DNA from: Amblyomma americanum
Taxonomy: Eukaryota; Arthropoda; Arachnida; Ixodida; Ixodidae
Assembly (NCBI RefSeq): GCF_052857255.1
Contig: NC_135497.1
Span: 349,262,799-349,326,798 of the forward strand
Length of the DNA: 64,000 nt
Direction of reading: 5' to 3'
Under the pieces are notes generated by a model that saw only the letters and a program-made list of their open reading frames with translations, was not told the origin of the DNA and searched no databases. Position numbers and translations under genes: made by a program. Positions 40,708 to 51,880 of this stretch are shown here, one piece after another (positions within the stretch are counted from its first letter, which is position 1; each line of letters opens with the position of its first letter).

Positions 40708-42129
40708 TCAAAGTAGGTTTTCGTTCTGCAGAATGGTATTCCAACCTTGTGGGCGTGATCTATGCGTGATGACACTAATGTGGGGGTGGAATAAGTTCTT
40801 CGCGTAGGTAAGAATGGTGAAAAAGTTTATGAAAAAGGCGAAGGCGAAGTGCTCGACGACGGACGCAAGGGATGGCAGACCGAGACTTGATTTCATGCTG
40901 GTTATGCTTGCAGTTCTGTTGTAGTTAAAAAGAATGAATCGAGCAGCTGTATTTTGGACCATCTCAAGTGAGTGCGTTAAGTTCTGGTGATAAGGATGCC
41001 ATATCGATGCTGCGTATTCGAGTTTAGTTAAAACTAGTGTTTTTTACAGTAAAAGCTTCAGCGACGATAGTGATTTAGCAAAGTTACGACGAAGGTATCC
41101 GAGTGTTTTATTGGCGTGGTTACCGACATGTGGCACATGAGCAGTTCATTTAAGGTCATTAGTAATGTGAGCACCGAGGTATTTATAAGAGTGTACAGAG
41201 TCTAGAGAGAAACCGTTAAGGTGATAAGATGGCAAGTTATTAGTCACTCGAGGTACACGCATGAATTTGCAGTTGTTCACATTAAGGTCCATTAGCCAAT
41301 ATTTAAGCCAGGTTGAGATAGAGTCGAGGTCGGATTGTAGCAATAGTATGTCGCTGTCGCATAATATTTCCCTGAATATTACGCAGGCGTCGGCGAACAG
41401 ATCAATGTGAGCTGAAATGCAGGAGGGTAGGTCGTTAATGTAAATAAGGAAAAGAAGTGGGCCGAGCACAGAGCCTTGCGTAACACCGGAGTGAACCACA
41501 CTCGGATCTGAGGTGAGGTCATTAAAAGAAACAAACTGTTGACTGTTTGTAAGAAAAGCTTCAAGCCAGGTTAGAATCTTTGGGTCGAGGTTGTGTTGCT
41601 GCAATTTGTATAGTAGTAATTTATGACACACTTTATCAAACGCTATCGCGAAATATATGAACACGCAGTCAGTTAGTGAGTTACGATCAAGGATAACATG
41701 CAATTTATTAGTAAAGGATACAAGTTGGGATTAGCATGAATATGATTTTCGAAATCCGTGTTGAAATCGCGAGAAGAAAGTTCGATTCTAGGAAGTTAGC
41801 TAGGTGAGAAAACAAGATGTGTTCGAGAAGTTTACAAGGAATGTTGTTGACAGAAATTGCCGGTAGTTTAGTGGAGAATGCTTACTGCCTGATTTGTGGA
41901 GTGGAATCACCTTCCCCACCCTCCATCCGGCAGGTAGCGAACCCTGGTCAAGTGACTGCTGAAAAATGGTTGTTAGTATGACGGAAGAATAAACACTTGT
42001 ATTTTTTAAGAATTTGGCATTGATTAGGTCGCAGCCTGGAGCAGCGGATATCTTTAGAGAGTTTATCAGGTTTACAACACCATCAAGGTCTATCGTGACA
42101 GGATACATGGGCGCATAATGGAATGACAC
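40708..42129 (-). pseudogene. LINE reverse transcriptase (ORF2 C-terminal part)
   Basis: Frames 42129-41800, 41703-41146 and 40962-40708 are in the same register. Visible are KISAAPGCDLINAKFLKN and GWRVGKVIPLHKSGSKHSPL (fingers), AFDKVCHKLLLYKL (motif A), GVTQGSVLGPLLFLIYINDL, then FADACVIFRE where FADD is expected, and YKYLGAHITNDL. The second aspartate of motif C is Ala (codon at 41386-41388), which should abolish polymerisation. Stops fall between the frames. The end RAARFILF-like segment (AARFILFNYNRTASITSMKS) is typical for CR1. It performs target-primed reverse transcription. Confidence 0.88.
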
Positions 42130-42539
42130 TGTGCTGGGAAGCGGGGGATCGTTGGTGATAGAAAAATTGGGTGTGAAAACGTCGTTTAATTAGGAAGCTT
42201 GCAGTTCGGGGGAATTGTAGCTCCAGAGTTGTTAACAAGCGATATGCTATTGGTATAAGTCGGGTTGATGGTGCGCAAATACTTCCGCGGATCAGTGCAT
42301 AGCATGGACGGAAGTGTAACTTGTTAAAAATTGTTCTTCGCTTGTTTTAGCGCTACAATATATTCGCCTGAAACGATTTTGTACGCAGCCCATCGGTCAC
42401 AATTAGAAGAATGTTTTGCAAGTTTGTACATACACTTTTTTCTGTTAGACAACCGCTTGATATTAGTGCTGTACCAGGGAGCTGTGCTGTTAGAGATAAG
42501 TATACGGGTTGGTATGTACTTATATATTAAGTCCTTCGT

Positions 42540-43380
42540 TTACCCAACGAACAAGTCCCAATTCGATTGAACGCTGCGATTGATGAAAATGTCCAAGCAA
42601 TTGTCCAGGAATACACGCAGCTCACTGTTAACGGCGTCAAAGTTGGCCTTATTGTAGTCATAAATTGTTTTCATTTTCTTGACATTTTTCGGCCGACACA
42701 TGCAAATTCCAAAGGTTATGAGGGTATGGTCGCTCAGGCATGGCAAGTAAGTAATGTTCGAAACAAAAGAAGGCTGCGTTGTAAGGACCACGTAGAGCGT
42801 ATTTGAAACAAAATCTGTTGTTCTGGTAGCTTCTTTTACAAGTTGTGCAAGAGTGAAGACAGAGCATAAATCAAGGAAGTCTTTAGCTAGTGTCGAGCTG
42901 GGATTAATGGTAATGGGGTCAGTATTCCATGCATTGTTCGGAATATTAAAGTCGCCAAGTAGGAACATAGGCGATGAAGGGTGCCGAGATGTAACAAGAT
43001 TGATTGCATCATGGAGTTCGTTCACGAAGTCAGAAGAGTCAGATGGAGGACGATAGCAAACTCCAATTACAAGTTTATGGTTATTAAGAAAGACGTTAGC
43101 CCAAATTAACTCTAAGCAACTGGTAAAGTGAATGCATTGTGTCTGTAAGTCCTTATTAATGGCTATGAGAACACCACCTCTCTTTCTAGTAGTGCGGTCA
43201 CAGCGATAGAAGGGAAGAGTTCCCAGTCGTTAATTTGAGTTCGAAGCCAGGTCTCAGTTAAAATATAATGTCGGCGTTAGTAGTATCAATTGCAGAGGCT
43301 AGTTCATTACGCTTGTTATGGATGCTACGTATCTTGCAAAACAATACCTGTATGTTTAACTGGCGTCTTACACTCCCCCC
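42540..43380 (-). pseudogene. LINE APE endonuclease (ORF2 N-terminal part)
   Basis: Frame 43025-42540 holds FLLGDFNIPN (GDFN at residues 24-27) and CLSDHTLITF (SDH at 98-100), two of the conserved metal and substrate residues of the exonuclease-endonuclease-phosphatase fold. The N-terminal strands lie upstream in another frame. The frame differs from that of the RT, so a frameshift lies between 42540 and 42130. It nicks the target DNA to create the primer. Confidence 0.85.
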
Positions 43381-43390
43381 CCCCCCCCCC
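43375..43390 (-). repeat. Poly(C) run of 16
   Basis: A homopolymer within the LINE, between ORF1 and the endonuclease. It is prone to length change and may explain a frame break at the start of ORF2. Confidence 0.9.
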
Positions 43391-43540
43391 GTTTTCCTAG
43401 CTGGTGTCATGTGATGACGCTCTATCGTGGCAAACGTGTGTATTCGGTGGTGTGGCAGACTCGACTGTGCTATCAGTGGTGGCTATATTATGTTGCGGCA
43501 CTGCGCGGTGGAAAGTATCTCTTTTCGCTGGCATGGTAAT

Positions 43541-44404
43541 CTAAACTATGCTATCAGTGGCGGCATTGTAGGCGTATAATTTATCATTCATTGTCATTTT
43601 GTTATAGCGCAACTGAAAACTAGGGGAGCCTGGCAGACTTTTCGCGAAATTAACTAGCTTAGTTCTTTCAGTACGCGTGGCCGGGGGAAAATCTTTGGAC
43701 ACTGTTATACGCTTACCCTTAAGTTTGCTGCGTGTCGAAAGTGCGCACTCTTTCAGTTTGAAGTTGTTAAACTTGACTGTGATAGGGCGACATTTTGAGG
43801 GAGAGTACTGGCCGAGGCGATGTGCGTGTTCTATTGATAAGTCTGATAGGTTGTCGATGATGCCTGTGAGGATTTCTTTCACACTGTCTGCAGTTTCCTT
43901 CCAGGATTCGCATGAGTCTGGAATGCCTCGGAAAAGCAGGCTATTATGCCGCGATCTGTCGTCGAGTTCGTCGGGACAAGATTGCAAAGAATTATGGTGC
44001 GTTGACAGGGCTTGTAGGAAATTTTGAATGTGGGTCGCTTTTCGAGCAAACTGGTCTAGCGCTTGTGTTTTCTTTTCAAGTATGTCCAGCCTTTCTTAAA
44101 TGCGGCCAATTATGTTCTTTGCGTTTCTTTGGCTGGTTTTTATGGCTTTTATGTCTGCGCAAAGCTCAGCCTGATTCTTTGCAGATTGAACAGAACGTGC
44201 GTGCACATCCTTAAGAAGGTTAAAAACGGCAGCCATTTGTTCAGAAGGCTCGCTCGGAAAATGCAGGCTTTCGAGCGCAGATTCAGAGCAAGTCTTGGGT
44301 CCTGGGTTTGTTTCCATATCCCCGGAACGCAGTAGCAGGAACAGCATTGAGAAACACTCAAAAACAACCTCATGAAACACTTGTGGGCACGGGAGCAACA
44401 GCAA
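43541..44404 (-). pseudogene. LINE ORF1 with N-terminal 2A-like peptide
   Basis: The frame opens at Met 44404. Residues 21-36 read LFLLLRSGDMETNPGP, a full 2A consensus (DxExNPGP). A charged region follows, with a single in-frame stop at 44096-44098. After the stop the same frame continues (LDILEKKTQALDQFARK, a coiled-coil-like stretch) into 43987-43541 with SRHNSLLFRGIPDSCESWKE and IEHAHRLGQYSPSKCRPITV, an ORF1 RNA-binding domain of the kind in LINEs. In an intact element the 2A would separate a 35-residue leader, hydrophobic from about residue 13, from ORF1p during translation. Confidence 0.82.
44297..44323 (-). other. 2A ribosome-skipping motif core (GDMETNPGP)
   Basis: Residues 28-36 of LINE ORF1. 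The codons are GGG GAT ATG GAA ACA AAC CCA GGA CCC. The consensus residues D, E, N, P, G, P are all present, with Leu-rich context upstream. The function is known for viral and some LINE 2A peptides. Activity here is inferred. Confidence 0.8.
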
Positions 44405-44810
44405 GCACCGATTACTGTTTTCTTAGCATGGAGGGAAAAAGGCCTAAATTCCTGCGGAATGCCGAAGCGCGGTGCGTGAGACATGCTGTCAGCGTTGCTC
44501 TCGTGCCCACTGAAGATGTTGCCGGTCGTTTAAATAGCCTGTGGGAGCGCACGACATCGTCGATGACATTGGTGCGTGGTAGGCCATGCGCAGTGATGGT
44601 AGGAAAACCGGCCGCAGGTGGTCATCAGGAAGCACCAATCTGAGGGTATCCTTTGAAGGTGACGGCGGAAGAACCGGGCTGGATGATGGGGCCTGGGCCG
44701 ATGTCGAAGTGCACGGGAGCAGGAATGCCAAGAATGCCTGCGGAATGCAGAAGCGTGGTGCGTGAGACATGCTGTCAGCGTTGCTCTCGTGCCCACTGAC
44801 GGAAGCGAAT
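44380..44810 (-). repeat. Tandem 5' UTR repeats of the LINE
   Basis: 44451-44513 and 44737-44799 are nearly identical (CTGCGGAATG, GCGTGAGACATGCTGTCAGC, CTCTCGTGCCCACTGA), 286 bp apart. The GCACGGGAGCA block recurs at 44388 and 44711, 323 bp apart, so the first copy differs by a 37-bp gap. Repeated 5' UTR units often carry the internal promoter of LINEs. Confidence 0.75.
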
Positions 44811-44821
44811 AACGCTGTCAC

Positions 44822-46777
44822 GAGTAGCTACGCGCGTTTTTACACATTGCGCACAATATTTCTGGCGTTCATTTTGCCTCCACACAACAGGTCACCTTCT
44901 TGTCTCAAACGTACACAAAGTTAGCCGCACAGGTTCTTTACGAGATATCCGTCCGAGAGCATTGATATGCTGTCTAATGCGTGATAGGTGGGATGTATTC
45001 CATTATTCTCGGACAGCGTTTGCCGACAAAAATTCGAACAATTTTCAGATAATGACGCAAATTGGATAAACATATTGCTTTCCGATCGCGCTCAAAATGC
45101 ATATTCAGGCAGTAGCTCTTAATTCACGATTTCACACGTTTACCAATAAACTAACCTTTTTACTCACTATACACAATGCACACTACTTCTTGACTTATTG
45201 TGATGAGTAACCGAGAATATGCCTTCATCTGCGTGTTTCTGTAGTGCGCCAGCATTCCTTTAAAGGCTACCTCTACTTACTGAGAATATTTCAGGTGACA
45301 CACTTCTGTTTTTATCTTCGCCATGTCTTCTAAACGATATTTCTTTTGTAACCTCTGTACAGATAACAAAGAAATGTCTGCCCATTGGGTGTGAAGTCAA
45401 GTGCAACTCTGGAAACCAAGTGGGTGTGCTATATCACCAATCCCGGCGAGACTGCGTGGTAAGCCATGTTAATATATTCTTCATTGTTCACATATATTTA
45501 GCTGTGCTCCGATGAGTATTTCAGAAAACCTTCATATGCTAGATGTAAAGGTACCCACAAGGTTTCTCAAAACTCAGAAAACTAAGACATTAATAATTTT
45601 AGGAACTAAAAGAAACTTAATCTGAGCATGTCCTGACGAATTCAAATTGCGCTCCATTGTAAGACTTGCTAAATGCACCCTTCAGGGCAGGGAAATACCA
45701 CTGGGCAGAGAGGAAATTCAGATTTTTTTTAAATTGAATATTACGTAAACATTTTCCTCCACCTGTATGTGACTCAAGCATATCATTCCTGAAGAGGTGT
45801 AAAGACAAAGAGCAGCGTTTCCGATTTGCGACAAATGCTACAGATGTCCGGGAAAATTTTATTCCTTCGAAAAACATCTTGAATGAGGTGTTGAGCAGGG
45901 ATTGTACTGGTTCGAGAAAATCGAGTTAGCTTTCTACTGTGTAGGCTCGCACACTGGTATGTTATGATTCCTATCTTTGAGTTCATACAGTGATCATATA
46001 TTCAGTGTGGGTTCGCGCACTCAGAAGGGTTTAAGCACAAGACTTACAGAATTCTTAGCATGGCACCTATTGAGACGACATTAGTTCGTCCTCCGTCTAG
46101 CAAGAAAATTGGCATACATTAGGCCATTTCTTCGTTTTTGTGAAAGTTTATTTGCTTTTTGGCCTTTCTGGTAGAGTGCTGTCAGCTGTTTTATATTTAT
46201 TTTGATAGCAGCACCTCTCGTTCCGTTCTTTGCCTGAACACTTTCTCTTATTCATTTGTTTTTGTGGAGGACAAAGGACTACAGAGAAGAGAGACTGGTG
46301 TCGGAAAACACGGGGGACGCCTAATAGTCATTAGCAGTGACAGTGCGGTAGCAAAACAGCCTCGTTGTGCGCCGCCAATTAGACCGCGCATACCTTACAA
46401 GTGCTGAGGTGGATATACCTCTCTCCACTTTGCCACCAGCCAAGTGTGGCAGGTGAAAGGTCGCAACTTGCTTTTCTAGGTACCAACATTACGAGGCGGC
46501 AGGTTATTTCCCCGGTAGTCACCTGCCGGTCTTTCCTTGTGTGACATGAACAATTTCCTCTGCCATTTCCCACTTTTCAACCGTGGCAGGTGGCAGCTGG
46601 TCTTTCCATGTTCTTGACAAGTGGCAAAGTGTGACAGCTGTGGTGGATGCGGGGTGAGGGTTCTTGTGTTAGCGTATATATTCCGAGGACTCACTCATGC
46701 TGGTGGTGCTGAGCCTCTGACAACCAATCGCGTAGCCACTGGATTTTAACCTGCTTGCGCTTGTCGGTGGCGTGCAC
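44822..46777. other. Unassigned AT-rich stretch
   Basis: I see no gene. Short minus-strand frames near 45617-45986 have no recognisable family. A cluster of GTGGCAGGTGGCA-like blocks around 46440-46600 is weakly repetitive. Confidence 0.4.
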
Positions 46778-48359
46778 CAGACATGGCAATAATTAAATTA
46801 CCGCAATAAAATTGCAGTAATTGAAATATTTTCCAGGTAATTTGTAATGAAATTCATTACTTTCCTCGGCTGGTAATTTTGTACCTTAATGAATAACATT
46901 GGAGCAGTAATTTCAAGGCAAAAGTCATTATTTGCTAGTCAAATTACTTTTGTTGAATAATTTCGCTGTGCCTCTCCGTGTATCTTTCATAGCTTTGGCC
47001 TCGCGTAAGTGGGGCTGAGCGTCTACAAAGCAAGAATACCTTACGGAGGGCACTTAAGATTACTTCCATGACTTGAAGGCGAAAATATTCATTTTTAAAA
47101 TTATTTCTTGCCTCCTTTCTATTGACACGCCTACTTAATTAGCAATCAGTCTTAAGGCAACGTTGCATTTACTTAACCATTATTCGTCATTAAGCAACGC
47201 GGTTTTCTGGCCCGTTGGTTGCGTGCTCGCCTCGTAATCTGAAGGTCCTTGCTTTAATTCTCTGCATTTTCGGGTGAAACTTTTCTCTTTGCTGATGACA
47301 TCATTGTTGGTCGTGGACCACATTTCCTGGACGCCGACAACGACGCCGGGCTTCATAGCTCATGGGCCATATAAGGCTTCCCCCGTAAAAACGTACAACC
47401 AGCAATAGCCAGAACTCCAGGGAGGCCGCGCACGCAGACGAAAGGCAATGTGTGTGCGGGAGTCAGCATTGCCTTGGTGAACAGTCTGCGTAGCAGTAAG
47501 GGCTACTACGCATCTTCCTGCACTGCACATGGTCTCAAACACATACGCGCTGCATGGCGACCAGGACAGTTCCATGAGCATGTCATGTGATATGGCACCT
47601 TCGCGCAGACGCAGAGTGCTTGAGCAAGCACTTCCCTTTAGACTGCTTCCTGCCACGTCGCCGCACTGGCAGGAAGTCTCAACTGACGTCTTCTAAGAAA
47701 GTTGATTGTGAGTTTTTGGGAAAGCTTCCTTTTGTGGCGGAATTTGAAGCCCTATTTTTAATTCAAGGGCAACATAGGCAGCAGAGTCACCGCGATTGCA
47801 ATTTATTTCCACTAATTTGCCTCCAGAAAGAATCAATAGAACAGCAGAATTGGCAACTTCTCCGCGCTGTGACTCACTACTAAATCGATGACCGTGAGCA
47901 AGCAGTGCATGCACTTCTTCTGTTTACGCGGACGACAAATTCTTCAAAATCATGAAGGTGGGACGATGTTATGCGTTGAACGGCGCACTTTTCACTGAAA
48001 ATCAATGCCAGAAAGACCTCATCTACATCAAAAAAGCGGCTGTTCAACAGACTGGGGCTACCTTTCTTCAAAGAGGGGCAAAATTTCTGACGCGCAATTT
48101 CAAGCTCAGTGGTAGTGCACACAAAAAACATGAAAATTTTGCAGGAACTATGACCAATGCGCAACTATTTCAGCGTCAAAACTAAAAGTAATTTGAAAGT
48201 GATTTTATTACTTAAGGCAAGTTTGTAACGTAATGTGCTTACATTTTTAGACCAGTAATTTGTAATGTAACTTAATTACTTCTGCGAGACATTTAGGAAA
48301 GTAATTAGTAATGTAAGTTGATGGCCTTTAAAAACTATTTTTGCCTTTATGGCGTGCAC
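46770..48359. mobile_element. hAT-like DNA transposon, non-autonomous or decayed
   Basis: 8-bp target duplications GCGTGCAC lie at 46770-46777 and 48352-48359. The element (46778-48351, 1574 bp) starts CAGACATGGCAATAATTA. The reverse complement of its right end reads CATAAAGGCAAAAATAGT, an imperfect terminal inverted repeat with a shared GGCAA core. Both subterminal regions (46840-46960 and 48185-48320) are packed with GTAATTTGTAATG and AATTACTTT motifs in both directions, as in many hAT elements. No transposase was recognised in the interior open frames. It would need a partner for movement. Confidence 0.75.
47195..47300 (+). repeat. tRNA-like segment inside the hAT element, possible SINE head
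   Basis: TTTTCTGGCCCGTTGGTTGC resembles an A-box region. About 40 bases later GGTCCTTGCTTTAATTC resembles a degraded B box, and a GGGTGAAACTTTTC stretch follows. The cloverleaf is not complete, so I do not call a tRNA gene. Confidence 0.3.
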
Positions 48360-51300
48360 CCGCGTATTCTCGGTCTCGTTTGCCGACCTGCTGGGTTGCC
48401 GAATAACGCTTCGTTGCTCCCGCCCCCTTCCCTTTCTAGCAAGATAGCCGTGAGGCTAACATATTGGGCACGTGGCGAAGTAATTGAATAAAACAGTTAC
48501 TGCGGCTTTGTTTTCTTCAATACCCATTCCCTGAAAAACGTCGCGCGAGCAGCTGGTGCTGTACAGTGTGGTAGTGCCTGTTTGATACCTAATATTCAAC
48601 AAGTTCTGGAGGGTTGAGTTACACGAGTGTAAGTCATCAGGGGCTGTTTTTATCCTACAGGTTCTATAAAAAAGGGCCATGGTGAAGTTGCGGCCGTGAT
48701 GGAGAGATTGACATAAAAGTCGTATAGCTCATTGCTTTAATAATAAAAGGAAAAAGACGGCCGCGGAATTTACGAAACATGGCACTTCCATTTCAAAAAC
48801 AACAGGCCCCATACAATCTGCTCTGCGTCGCAGTGCTTTATTGAGCTCGTATCACTTGACTAAACCCCTCGATCGACTCAGAGTTTGTCTCTAATGCCAC
48901 CGGGAGCAAGCGCGTGGAGTCTGGAAGAACTCAGTTCTCCTTTCAGTACTATTACAATGTTCAGGGCAGCGCTTGCAGTTGGAACTTCAGTGATATTTTG
49001 CTCACAAAATTTTGTGCCGCACACAAAGACTCACAAGAGCGGTAGGCCTACCATGTGTCGTTAGGAGCACACTTTGCAGTAAACGGCCAGCAGGTTGGCA
49101 ATAAGCTATCTTGCTGAAGAAAAATTGTAGTGACACTTTGGCCAACCAGAGGGCTGGAGTTATCGTATGACCCATTTCGAAGCAGGTCTTCTTAGCCTGC
49201 ACACAATGGAGAGGACACGTAACCAAACATTCTAGCTGAGCGCATTTTTAGAGGAATCTTGTTTATAAATGGCATTTTTGATATATCTTTAGATTCCACT
49301 ATAACAATCACTATACTCGCAGATATCCTTCTGGCAGTCTTTAATTTTTAGGCTTCAAAGATTTTTTCAGTCGTGAAAAACATGCTGTTTCGTTTTCTAG
49401 GGCCGTCTAAAGTGAGCGATGGACGTAATTTAAACGAAATATTTTGCTTCGCATCGGAAGAATAGACCGTTTCCTTGAATATTTATTTTTATAACAGCCC
49501 ATTACAATATTTTACAACTCCTTCATAATTGAAACTGACGTGCAGTATTGCACATCTTGGAAAACAAAGTGAAATCAACAAGCAATACGAAGCTTGATAG
49601 CTCCTTGTCTGAAGAGTTTCTTGATTTTTTATGCATAAATGTGCTTCACGAGAAAGAAATGATGCACATACAAGGAGAATGGTCCAGTGCAGAAAACTAC
49701 AAAGCATAAAGTACCTTGCATATAAAAGATGGCTTTATTTTAGTCTTCTTCTAGGAACGTGCGCCTTATGTATAGCCAATAATTTTGAATACACCCTTCT
49801 TTTAGATTTTATGCTTTTCAGAGGTTTTTATTTACTTTACATATCGTTATATTGAAAACACAAGCATTCACCCGCTTTAACCTACATTTTGCTTATTCCT
49901 CTAATTTTGTGCACATTCTTCATGCACTGCTACTCCCCAAATAATCAAACCCGAAGCTGCGAGCTGATGAAGCTGCCTGCGAGCTACATTTTCCCGCTGT
50001 TTCCTCATATGGCTAGTAAATAATAATATTATTCTTCTTAATAATATAACACCCTAAAGCATGACCGTTGGAATAGCACTTTGCAAGGGGATCTTCCTTG
50101 GGTTTGGTACGGCTCCTCTTTCCTTTCCCCACCACTCTTCCAAGTTCACTTCCTCTGGTGGAAACCAGATCGCTACTCCTTGGTTATAGGGGAACAGATA
50201 TCAGCACAGAAACAGTTGCCCTGAGGCCACCGTGAGAGGTGATGAATAAGCTCGCGAGCAGCGGCCCGTATGGAAATTTAGCAATTACTTAATTTTTTTA
50301 CGGTGGAAGCTATGTAAGTCGTTTCTACGTGTGTTCAGCTTGACACCGCATTCCAAACGCGTAATCAAAAGGGAAACTCATCTGACTTGTATTTATACAC
50401 CTCTGCTCGTCGCTTTCTTGGCAGTGGCATTCGCACACCTTCCAGTGAATCATGGCAGCAGAGCGTTATATTCTGTTTCTGATCTTCGGGCCTGGTGGAG
50501 CGCTGCCGTGACCAGAGCGAGCTGACGACGACGCCTACGAGACTTCTTTTGGTTGACGCTATTCGATCAACCACGTACTACGTATTGACACATGACATAA
50601 CGACCAACAGCTCAGCTTTCGCGCTTTCACCGCGTGCAAGATAGCAGTAAGCCTGATGGTGTGCCTAGCGTTAAATTGGCCGCATAGCCTTCTAGGTGCG
50701 GTTAGAAGAGACATTATATTTTAGCCTGACCTAAATTTTAGAGAAACATGCTTACTTCTGGGCCGTTCCGGGTTGTCTAGCGCGACGGCAACTTTTTCTT
50801 GTCTTTGAAATGATTGCTATAAACAGTTGTAATGTTACAACAGAAATTTATGGGATGTGTGTTTGTGTTTGCGGAAGAAGAGAACGGAAGTAGATGGCCC
50901 AAAGAAGAAGATATATTTGACCAGAGGGTCCTGCAGACAAGTCGGAGAAAAATCAGTGTGTGTTTGAACCGCTTATCCACGACGTAGTACAGCGAAGTAG
51001 ATTCTAAAGATCTCCGATTTAGCAGTAAAAAAAAATGTGATGGTGAGGAATTTCTTGATGTTCAGTCTACAAAAGCGTTTTCTGACTGGAAGCGCTCCAT
51101 AATCAGTTTTATCATGCATGACAAAGATTTTTATTATGCTTGCTCTCGCAAAGAACTACCGAGGAAAACCACTTTATCATATCTCTCAGCAAGATTAGCT
51201 TCACCGGATTGTAAGCGCGCAAATGCCACACATGTGTGACAGATTGTCTAATTTTCCTTTTCCACCCCGAGTTATTATTATTAATGATCGAAATATTACG

Positions 51301-51363
51301 GATTCTTGGTTTCAGTGTTAGAAGGTCGCTGGGCATTAGATAGAAAATAATATTGTTGCACTT
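48360..51363. other. Unassigned AT-rich stretch
   Basis: No recognised gene or complete repeat. Short ATT-rich runs occur near 50020-50050. Confidence 0.4.
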
Positions 51364-51368
51364 GGTAT

Positions 51369-51529
51369 TGTAAAGCAAAGACTTCACGGAAGACGTTTAT
51401 TCTCACCCGCTGCCAGAGACGTGCTCCCAGCGAACAGCACAAAGCGATGACGATGGAAATTTAGAGGTGAAAGGGAATAAAGCCGCAGCCAGAGAGGCGA
51501 CGACGACGAAGGCGCGTGAAGTGCTGACC
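51369..51529 (-). repeat. Gypsy-4 3' LTR
   Basis: 161 bp starting TGTAAAGCAAAG. The last bases align with GTGCTTACA of the other LTR. The right boundary is set by that alignment and by the target duplication. Confidence 0.75.
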
Positions 51530-51880
51530 AACGCCTACCATCATAAGCTTTCGTACTGCCCCTACCATCATAAGCTTTCGTATTTGGTAATTCCATTTCG
51601 CAATTCCTAAATTTTTTTCTCTTTTTCCATTCTTTTTCTTGTGCTCCCGCGCTTGAATAAATATAAGCTTGTTAGATCCGCTAATAACCTGCAACAGCCT
51701 CAGTCACGGAAACTGAGTTGGCCAATATTTTAGGTCATCTTATGCTTGCCGCATGCAATCTGCAATGCAAATAATCCCCGCGTGGTTATGGCCAATCCCT
51801 ATTGTGGATATGTGCAATGTTGTGAAGCTAACAACAACAACTGCCCGCGCGGTCAGAAGCGGCCAGCCTGGCCGCCGCGA
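51530..51880. other. Gypsy-4 3' untranslated part with a small tandem duplication
   Basis: TACCATCATAAGCTTTCGTA occurs twice at 51536-51585, followed by pyrimidine-rich sequence. No coding capacity. Confidence 0.5.

Larger units (their letters stand above)
40484..44810 (-). mobile_element. Nearly full-length CR1/Jockey-group LINE with 2A-like motif
   Basis: On the minus strand, in order: tandem 5' UTR repeats (44380-44810), ORF1 (44404-43541) starting with a 2A-like peptide, ORF2 with an APE-type endonuclease (43380-42540) and reverse transcriptase (42129-40708), then a 3' end with an AAATA-type repeat tail at 40484-40507. There is no RNase H, as in CR1 and Jockey elements. Damage is limited: one stop in ORF1, a frameshift between endonuclease and RT, and a catalytic substitution in RT. 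This is the most complete LINE in the window. Confidence 0.9.

Noticed and set aside
40619..42806. Plus-strand frames within 40484-44810 as genes
   Set aside because: They are antisense to a LINE whose minus-strand motifs (GDFN, SDH, FDKV, YLGA) explain the region.
47360..48164. hAT transposase exons in the interior open frames
   Set aside because: None of the three frames shows the hAT dimerisation domain or the RW motif. The element is treated as non-autonomous or fully decayed.
51536..51590. Short direct repeats as a CRISPR-like array
   Set aside because: Only two copies without spacers of regular length, in an eukaryotic retrotransposon 3' region.
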